Of a stretch of 64,000 nucleotides of DNA, positions 58,361-64,000 are shown in pieces. The stretch comes from an uncultured Pseudokineococcus sp. (GTDB lineage: Bacteria; Actinomycetota; Actinomycetes; Actinomycetales; Quadrisphaeraceae), in assembly GCF_947499845.1 (NCBI RefSeq), contig NZ_CANMPM010000005.1, forward strand, positions 62,001 through 126,000, in the 5' to 3' direction. The translations under genes and the position numbers were made by a program. Numbering within the stretch: the first letter of the stretch is position 1; every line of letters starts with the position of its first letter. A model generated the notes under the pieces. It searched no databases. It was not told where the DNA came from and saw nothing but the letters and a program-made list of their open reading frames with translations.

Positions 58361-60634
58361 GTGAAGTTCACCGACGGCTACTGGCAGGACCGACCGGGCG
58401 CGCACGTGCTCCGGGCCCGGCAGGTCCGCTCGATCACGGCGGGCGACGGGCGCATGACGGTCCTCGCGCCCACCGCCGTCGTCCGCGGTCGCGGCGACAC
58501 CCTCAACCGGCCGGCCCTGACCGTCACGTACAGCTCCCCGGCGCCGGGCGTCATCGGCGTGCGGGTGGAGCACCACGCCGGTCGCCGCTCCGCCGGTCCG
58601 TCCTTCGCGCTGGCGGCGGAGCCCGGCCACGTCCCCGACGTCGTCGTCGACGACGACGCGGGCGTCCTCACCGCGGGAGACCTGTCGGTGCGCGTGCCCC
58701 TCGGCGACGCCTGGGAGGCCGAGTTCCGCTCCGGCGGGCGGCTCCTCACCGCGAGCCGCGCGAAGGCGGTCGGTGCGGTGACGACCGACGACGGTGGCGA
58801 GTTCGTCCACGAGCAGCTGTCGCTCGCCGTCGACGAGCACGTCTACGGCCTGGGGGAGCGCTTCACGCCCTTCGTGCGCAACGGGCAGGTCGTCGACGTC
58901 TGGAACGCCGACGGCGGCACCTCCAGCGAGCAGGCCTACAAGAACGTGCCGTTCTACCTCTCGGACCTGGGCTACGGCGTCTTCGTCGACCACCCCGAGC
59001 ACGTCTCCTTCGAGGTCGCCTCCGAGGTCGTCTCGCGGGCGCAGATGTCCGTGCCCGGGCAGGTGCTGCAGTACTACGTCGTCGACGGCCCGACGCCGAA
59101 GGATGTGCTCGCCCGCTACACGGCCCTGACGGGGCGGGCGCCGCAGGTGCCCGCCTGGTCCTACGGCCTGTGGCTCTCGACGTCCTTCACGACGGACTAC
59201 GACGAGGCGACCGTCACGGCGTCCGTCGACGGGATGCTCGAGCGCGGCGTCCCCCTGTCCGTCGTGCACTTCGACTGCTTCTGGATGCGCGAGTTCCGCT
59301 GGTGCGACTTCGAGTGGGACCCGGACGTCTTCCCCGACCCGGCGGGGATGCTGGAGCGCCTGCACGACAAGGGGTTGCGCACCTGCGTGTGGATCAACCC
59401 CTACATCGCCCAGGCCTCGCCGCTCTTCGCCGAGGCCGCGGAGGCCGGCCACCTCGTGCGGCGCCCCGACGGCGGCGTCTGGCAGTGGGACATGTGGCAG
59501 GCGGGCATGGGCGTCGTCGACGTCACGAGCCCGGCGGCGCGGGAGTGGTACCAGGGCCACCTGCGGCGGCTGCTGGCGATGGGCGTCGACTCCTTCAAGA
59601 CCGACTTCGGCGAGCGCATCCCCACCGACGTCGTCTGGCACGACGGGTCCGACCCGCAGCGCATGCACAACTACTACGCGCAGGCCTACAACGAGATGGT
59701 GTTCGAGGTCCTGCGCGAGCACCACGGCGAGGGCGGCGCCGTCGTCTTCGCCCGGGCGGCCACGGCCGGCGGCCAGCAGATGCCCGTGCACTGGGGCGGC
59801 GACTGCTTCTCGACCTTCGAGGCCATGGCCGAGACCCTGCGCGGCGGGCTGTCCCTCGGGCTGTCCGGCTTCGGGTACTGGAGCCACGACATCGGCGGCT
59901 TCGAGGGCACGCCCGACCCGGAGGTCTTCAAGCGCTGGGTGGCCTTCGGGCTGCTGTCCTCGCACAGCCGGCTCCACGGGTCGAGCTCGGTGCGCGTGCC
60001 CTGGGCCTTCGACGACGAGGCCGTGGAGGTCACCCGCACCTTCGCGCGGCTGAAGATGGCGCTCATGCCGTACCTGGCCGGCGTCGCCCGGGAGGTCACC
60101 GACGCCGGGCTGCCGATGGCGCGGGCGATGGTGCTCGAGCACCCGGAGGACCCGACGGCCGCCTTCCTCGACCGCCAGTACATGCTCGGCGGCGCGCTGC
60201 TCGTCGCCCCCGTCATGTCGGGGGACGGCGTCGTCTCGTACTACGTGCCCGAGGGGGAGTGGACCTCAGTGCTGTCGGGCGAGGTCGTCACCGGGCCGCG
60301 GTGGGTGCGCGAGCGGCACGCCGCCACCTCGTTGCCGCTGCTCGTGCGCCCGGGGACGGTCCTGCCCGTCGGCGCGCGCGACGACCGCCCCGACTACGCG
60401 TGGGACGAGGGCGTCGTCCTGCGCCTGTTCGCGCTGGCCGACGGGCACCGCTCGACCGTCGTCGTCCCCCGGGAGGACGGGCCGGGCACGACCTTCACGG
60501 TCGCGCGGGACGGCGACGAGGTCGTCGTCGAGGCGGACTCCGGCCTCGGCGGGTGGGGCGTGCAGGTGGCGGGGGACGCGGCGACGCTCGTGCGCGCACC
60601 GGAGGGCGCCCGCGAGGTGCGCCTGCAGCTCTGA
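58361..60634 (+). CDS. yicI: alpha-xylosidase, GH31 family
   Basis: 757 residues. Cytosolic glycosidase releasing alpha-linked xylose (for example isoprimeverose). Nucleophile Asp in VDSFKTDFGERIPTDV, acid/base Asp in QQMPVHWGGDC, and DVWNADGGTSSEQAYKNVPF, FHFDCFWM-type loop (HFDCFWMREFRWCDFEWD), all YicI-like. GTG 58361 follows GAGGAG by 7 nt. Divergent from the importer operon; stops 7 bp from the LacI-type gene end. Xylose isomerase encoded nearby would use the product. Confidence 0.93.
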   Translation: MKFTDGYWQDRPGAHVLRARQVRSITAGDGRMTVLAPTAVVRGRGDTLNRPALTVTYSSPAPGVIGVRVEHHAGRRSAGPSFALAAEPGHVPDVVVDDDAGVLTAGDLSVRVPLGDAWEAEFRSGGRLLTASRAKAVGAVTTDDGGEFVHEQLSLAVDEHVYGLGERFTPFVRNGQVVDVWNADGGTSSEQAYKNVPFYLSDLGYGVFVDHPEHVSFEVASEVVSRAQMSVPGQVLQYYVVDGPTPKDVLARYTALTGRAPQVPAWSYGLWLSTSFTTDYDEATVTASVDGMLERGVPLSVVHFDCFWMREFRWCDFEWDPDVFPDPAGMLERLHDKGLRTCVWINPYIAQASPLFAEAAEAGHLVRRPDGGVWQWDMWQAGMGVVDVTSPAAREWYQGHLRRLLAMGVDSFKTDFGERIPTDVVWHDGSDPQRMHNYYAQAYNEMVFEVLREHHGEGGAVVFARAATAGGQQMPVHWGGDCFSTFEAMAETLRGGLSLGLSGFGYWSHDIGGFEGTPDPEVFKRWVAFGLLSSHSRLHGSSSVRVPWAFDDEAVEVTRTFARLKMALMPYLAGVAREVTDAGLPMARAMVLEHPEDPTAAFLDRQYMLGGALLVAPVMSGDGVVSYYVPEGEWTSVLSGEVVTGPRWVRERHAATSLPLLVRPGTVLPVGARDDRPDYAWDEGVVLRLFALADGHRSTVVVPREDGPGTTFTVARDGDEVVVEADSGLGGWGVQVAGDAATLVRAPEGAREVRLQL

Positions 60635-60641
60635 CGCCGTC

Positions 60642-61703
60642 TCAGGCGCCGGCGGGCCCGGCGACGGTCGTGCGGCGGTGCGTCAGCCGCGGCGGCACGA
60701 GGTGCACGCCGCCGCCGGTGGGCGGGTCGTCGCCGAGGAGGCGGAAGAGCTCCTGCACGGCGCGGCGCGAGACGTCGCGGCTCTCCGTCGAGACGTTGCT
60801 CACGGGCGGCGACGTCGCCGCGGCCGTGGCGTCCGGGAGCATCGCGACGACCGAGACGTCGCGCCCCGGGACGACGCCCCGCTCGGCGAGGGCCGTCAGC
60901 GCGAGCGGGACGGCACCCCCGCTGGCCACGACGAGGCCCAGCCCCGCGTCGTCGTCCAGGCCGTCGTCGTCCGCGCCGTCGCCGTCCCGCGCCGTCTCCA
61001 GCGCCCGGCCCACGGCGGCCCGGACGGCGGCCGCGGTGTGCGCGACGGGCGACAGGAGCGCGCACTCGACGCCCGCCGCCGACGCCGCGGCGAGGGCCGC
61101 GTCCCCGAAGCGGCGCACGTAGCCGATGTCGCGCTCGACGGCCTCCGGCGGGTAGCCCAGGACGGCGATGCGGCGGTGGCCCCGCTCGACGAGGCCCTCC
61201 ACGGCCAGGCGCCCGGCGGCGGCGAAGTCGAGGTCGACGCACACGAGGCCGTCGGGCTCCTCCGGGACGCCGACGAGGAGCACGGGCACCCGCAGGCCCG
61301 AGGCGACGGCGATCCGCTCGTCCCGCGCCTCCACCTCCATGAGGACGATGGCGTCGCAGAGGCGCCGGCCCTCGAGGCGGGTGAGCGCGCTCGTCCCCTC
61401 GTCGGCGGTGACGAGGAGGACGTCGTGGTCGTGCTCGCGCGCGCCGCTCGCGATGGTCTCGATGAAGGGCAGCAGGCCGCCCGGGTCGGCGGAGGCGCCG
61501 AAGGGGACGACGAGGCCGACGACGTGCGTGCGCCGCCCGGCGAGGGCCCGGGCGCCCGCGTTGGGGTGGTAGGTCAGCTCCTCGATGGCGGCCTGGACGC
61601 GCTGCCGCACCTCCTCGGAGATGGGCCGCTTGCCGCTCATGACGTACGAGACGGTGCTCTGGGAGACGCCGGCGAGCCGGGCGACGTCCTTGCTCGTCGG
61701 CAC
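60642..61703 (-). CDS. LacI-family transcriptional repressor
   Basis: 353 residues. HTH TSKDVARLAGVSQSTVSYVM and hinge RVQAAIEELTYHPNAGARAL, then a periplasmic-binding-type sensor (VGLVVPFG...ERGHRRIAVLGYP). Likely senses an alpha-xyloside or xylose derivative. GTG 61703. Three similar operators (own promoter, importer, xylosidase) define its probable regulon. Confidence 0.92.
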   Translation of the reverse strand: MPTSKDVARLAGVSQSTVSYVMSGKRPISEEVRQRVQAAIEELTYHPNAGARALAGRRTHVVGLVVPFGASADPGGLLPFIETIASGAREHDHDVLLVTADEGTSALTRLEGRRLCDAIVLMEVEARDERIAVASGLRVPVLLVGVPEEPDGLVCVDLDFAAAGRLAVEGLVERGHRRIAVLGYPPEAVERDIGYVRRFGDAALAAASAAGVECALLSPVAHTAAAVRAAVGRALETARDGDGADDDGLDDDAGLGLVVASGGAVPLALTALAERGVVPGRDVSVVAMLPDATAAATSPPVSNVSTESRDVSRRAVQELFRLLGDDPPTGGGVHLVPPRLTHRRTTVAGPAGA

Positions 61704-61758
61704 GTCGCCACCTCTCTGCTCGGTCGGGCCCGCCCCGCTCCCGACGTCGACCTGCGGG

Positions 61759-61808
61759 TCGATCCGGATCGACGATCGACGCTAGGGCACGGCCTCGGGC
61801 GCGGACAA
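61759..61808 (-). promoter_or_regulatory. promoter and operator of the LacI-family gene
   Basis: Leftward -35 TTGTCC (plus-strand 61808-61803), 18 nt, -10 TAGCGT (61784-61779), then the perfect palindrome TCGATCCGGATCGA (61759-61772). Autoregulation is inferred. Confidence 0.7.
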
Positions 61809-61857
61809 CCACCGGTCCGCGTGCGGCGGTGCTGGTGGGCGCCCTCCGGCCTGCGTC

Positions 61858-61952
61858 GGCGCGGACTTCGAGGGCCGGCGGCCGGCGCGTCGGCCCTCGA
61901 AGTCCGCGCCCGCACCCGGCGGCCCGGCGCGTCGGCCCTCGAAGTCCGCGCC
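61858..61952 (-). repeat. three copies of a 19-bp element forming a hairpin after xylA
   Basis: GGCGCGGACTTCGAGGGCC (61858-61876) and its exact inverse (61892-61910) form a stem with a 15-nt loop; a third, direct copy of the inverse is at 61934-61952 within a longer ~30-bp repeat. Downstream of xylA, so a terminator role is plausible. The rest of 61704-62058 shows no gene. Confidence 0.8.
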
Positions 61953-62058
61953 GGGACGGACGCGGGGCCGCCGCCCGGGAGGGCGACGACCCCGCGGTCG
62001 TGGACGGTCGCTGCTGCGACCGGTGGGGCCGCGGCCGAGGGCCGCGACCGGTGGTGCG

Positions 62059-63258
62059 TCAGCTCGCGGCGCCCATGAGGTGCTCGAGGGCGAGCTGGTC
62101 GAGGCGCACGTGGCCGCCGTGGCGGGCGCCCGAGGCCTCGGCGTCGAAGTCCTCGAAGGCGGTGCGGTCCGCGGCGAGGTCGGCGAGGGTCTCGCCCTCG
62201 GCGAGGGTCGGGGTCGCGAGCTCGGTGACCTGCGCCTGCTGCAGGGCCTCCTGGACGCGCGGGTCGGCGCGGAACGCGAGGGCGCGCTCCTTGAGCAGGA
62301 GGTAGGTCGCCATGTTCGCCTCGGCCGACGTCCAGACGCCCTCGGTCGACTCCACGCGCAGCGGCTTGTAGTCGAAGTGGCGCGGACCGTCGTACGTGGG
62401 ACCGCCGCCCGGGAAGCCGTTCTCGAGCAGGTCGACCGTGGTGAAGGCGTTGATGAGGTCGCCGTGGCCGAAGATGAGGTCCTGGTCGAACTTGGGCCCG
62501 TGCTGGCCGTTGAGGTCGATGTGGAAGAGCTTGCCCGCGGAGAGCGCCTGGGCGATGCCCTGCGTGAAGTTGAGGTTGGACATCTGCTCGTGCCCGACCT
62601 CGGGGTTCACGCCCACGAGGTGGGGGTGCTCGAGGGTGTGGGTGAAGGCGATGGCGTGCCCGACCGTCGGCAGGAGGATGTCGCCGCGGGGCTCGTTCGG
62701 CTTCGGCTCGATGGCGATCCGGATGTCCCAGCCCTGCTCGACGATGTGCGTCGTCAGCAGGTCGACGGCCTCCTTGTAGCGGGAGAGCGCGCCGTGGACG
62801 TCCTTGGCGACGTCGACCTCGCTGCCCTCGCGCCCGCCCCACATGACGAAGGTCTTGGCGCCCAGCTCGACGCCGAGCTCGATCTGCATCAGCGCCTTGC
62901 GGAGGGCGTAGCGCCGCACGCCGCGGTCGTTCGCGGTGAAGGCGCCCTCCTTGAACATCGGGTGGCTGAAGAGGTTGGTCGTGACCATCGGCACCTGCAT
63001 GCCGGTGTCCCGCAGCGCCCCGCGCAGGCGGTCGAGGATGCGCGTGCGCTCGGCGGCGTCGCGCTGCGTCGTCTCGAAGGGGACGACGTCGTCGTCGTGG
63101 AACGTGATGCCGTAGGCGCCCATGTCCGACAGGCGGTGCACGGCCTCGACGGTGTCGAGCACCGGGCGGGTGGCCGCGCCGAAGGGGTCGTTGGCCGTCC
63201 AGCCCACGGTCCAGAGGCCGAAGGAGAACTTGTCGTCACGGGTGGGCGTGGGTGCCAC
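62059..63258 (-). CDS. xylA: xylose isomerase
   Basis: 399 residues, actinobacterial class I length. Active-site and metal motifs: [27 protein letters not shown] (catalytic His), [24 protein letters not shown] (metal Glu), [25 protein letters not shown] and [14 protein letters not shown] 63258 ([13 protein letters not shown]) has GAGGAG upstream; a start at 63300 would lack one. Converts xylose to xylulose; no xylulokinase is in the window. Confidence 0.96.
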   Translation of the reverse strand: MAPTPTRDDKFSFGLWTVGWTANDPFGAATRPVLDTVEAVHRLSDMGAYGITFHDDDVVPFETTQRDAAERTRILDRLRGALRDTGMQVPMVTTNLFSHPMFKEGAFTANDRGVRRYALRKALMQIELGVELGAKTFVMWGGREGSEVDVAKDVHGALSRYKEAVDLLTTHIVEQGWDIRIAIEPKPNEPRGDILLPTVGHAIAFTHTLEHPHLVGVNPEVGHEQMSNLNFTQGIAQALSAGKLFHIDLNGQHGPKFDQDLIFGHGDLINAFTTVDLLENGFPGGGPTYDGPRHFDYKPLRVESTEGVWTSAEANMATYLLLKERALAFRADPRVQEALQQAQVTELATPTLAEGETLADLAADRTAFEDFDAEASGARHGGHVRLDQLALEHLMGAAS

Positions 63259-63291
63259 GGGGAGGCTCCTCGTCGTCGAGTCGGGCTTTCG

Positions 63292-63331
63292 TCCAGTCAC
63301 TGAACATAAGCGGTCGGCGGGGCGCCGTCAA
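63292..63331 (-). promoter_or_regulatory. xylA promoter with possible ROK/XylR operator
   Basis: Leftward -35 TTGACG (plus-strand 63331-63326), 17 nt, -10 TATGTT (63308-63303). TTCAGT-G-ACTGGA (63304-63292, one mismatch between arms) lies at the expected transcription start and may be the operator of the divergent ROK regulator. Confidence 0.65.
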
Positions 63332-63360
63332 CGGGGAGGGCCGCCCGTCCTCCTCCGGGT

Positions 63361-63512
63361 GAAGGGGCGTCACCGTCGCCCGGGGGAGGCGCTCGGGGCG
63401 TGAAGGAGGCGTCACCTTCGCGGTGGGAGGGGGCTGGGGCGTGAAGGAGGCGTCACCTTCGCGGTGGGAGGGGGCTGGGGCGTGAAGGGGGCGTCACCTT
63501 CGCCGGAGGAGG
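63361..63512. repeat. 41-bp tandem repeats between xylA and the ROK gene
   Basis: Unit starts at 63361, 63402, 63443 and 63484 (the last partial). Units two and three are identical; unit one is diverged. Each carries GAAGG..GGCGTCAC..CTTC with GAAGG/CCTTC as inverted arms. Confidence 0.9.
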
Positions 63513-63574
63513 CGGAGAGGGTGGGTCGTCGTTCCGGGAGCGGTGGGCACCGGGGGCTGTGGCACGGTGCGCGC

Positions 63575-64000
63575 GTGGACGTCACGCGGCAGGAGGACCT
63601 GCGCGAGCGCAACAGCGCCGCGCTCCTGTCGCGCGTCGTCGCCGCCGCCGAGCCGCCGTCGCGCGCGTCGCTGGCCGCGGCCACGGGGCTGACGCGCACC
63701 ACCGTCTCCGCGCTCGTCGACCAGATGCTGCTGGCCGGGCTGCTCGAGGAGGTCGACCCGCCCGGGCCGGCCCGGGGGCGACCGGCGCAGCGCCTGCGGC
63801 TGTCGGGACGGCGCGTGGCCGGCCTCGGCGTCGAGGTGGGGGTCCGGCACCTCGCCGCGGGCGTGCGCGACCTGGCGGGCGCGACCCGCGTCCTGCGCGT
63901 CGTCCCCGGCGACCAGCGCGGCGCGGAGCCCGAGCGGGTGCTCGACGCGGCGCTCGCGCTCGCCGACGAGGTGCTGGCCGCCGCGGCGGCGCAGAGGCTC
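63575..64000 (+). CDS. xylR: ROK-family transcriptional regulator, 3' end cut by window
   Basis: 142 codons visible. Winged-helix N-terminus: RERNSAALLSRVVAAAEPPS, RASLAAATGLTRTTVSALVD, LLEEVDPPGPARGRPAQRL, then the start of the ROK sugar-sensor domain VAGLGVEVGVRHLAAGV. GTG 63575 lies 6 nt after CACGGT (leaderless pattern). Divergent from xylA, so XylR is likely but the symbol is inferred from position. Confidence 0.82.
   Translation, partial: MDVTRQEDLRERNSAALLSRVVAAAEPPSRASLAAATGLTRTTVSALVDQMLLAGLLEEVDPPGPARGRPAQRLRLSGRRVAGLGVEVGVRHLAAGVRDLAGATRVLRVVPGDQRGAEPERVLDAALALADEVLAAAAAQRL

Noticed and set aside
63361-63512. CRISPR array
   Set aside because: Contiguous 41-bp tandem units without unique spacers.

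Overview
This is very GC-rich DNA with frequent GTG starts, many 4-bp ATGA/GTGA gene overlaps and many starts that sit 6-7 nt after a TANNNT-like -10 (leaderless pattern). A bacterial proteasome activator ending in GQYL and the actinobacterial style of most proteins place it in the Actinomycetota; a Kineosporiaceae/Kineococcus-like genome is my guess, not proven. No rRNA, tRNA or CRISPR was seen.

Layout. 1-4.5 kb: cut ECF sigma factor, GAF-PP2C phosphatase, membrane endonuclease/exonuclease/phosphatase protein and a solitary AAA ATPase. 4.7-11.3 kb: complete fructose PTS, ptsI divergent from fruR-fruK-fruA-ptsH, sharing a palindromic double promoter. 11.4-15.4 kb: Fur-family (Nur-like) regulator and a flavin/ferredoxin electron-transfer operon (small membrane protein, apbE, ferric-reductase-like membrane protein, NuoF-like protein, ferredoxin). 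15.5-19 kb: RelE/Phd-type toxin-antitoxin and a cobalt/nickel ECF transporter (cbiMN-cbiQ-cbiO) with a Nur-like box. 19-26 kb: YafY regulator, SnoaL-like protein, phosphotransferase, small membrane proteins, RibD-like reductase, SRPBCC protein, and a Tat-exported PHP phosphoesterase with a His-rich N-terminus. 26-28 kb: arsR / acr3-arsC. 28-38 kb: bioY, secreted choice-of-anchor protein, two Cof-type HAD phosphatases, a six-Fn3 plus beta-propeller secreted protein and an SDR. 38-43.6 kb: quinone oxidoreductase-bpa-hypothetical operon, MobA-like transferase, aldo/keto reductase and cysK-cysE.

43.9-47.4 kb is a foreign island: a serine recombinase, then two AT-richer genes (a DUF4393/Abi-alpha-like protein and an OLD-type ATPase with a TOPRIM-like C-terminus), ending at a 28-bp site that looks like an actinobacterial dif (XerCD) site. 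I regard this pair as the best candidate for an undescribed defence module; if the dif call holds, the replication terminus is here.

47.5-53 kb: small membrane protein, OhrR divergent from an alpha/beta hydrolase, a two-component system and an adjacent membrane-protein/DedA pair. 53-64 kb: an alpha-xyloside/xylose region: ABC importer, ThuA-like and Gfo/Idh/MocA-like genes in one operon, divergent alpha-xylosidase, LacI-type regulator, xylose isomerase and the start of a ROK regulator. Three matching LacI-type operators, each just downstream of a recognisable promoter, link importer, xylosidase and regulator.

An unusual theme is tandem duplication exactly at gene starts (cbiQ/cbiO, response regulator/kinase, and the gene after bpa), which creates relays of overlapping start and stop codons.
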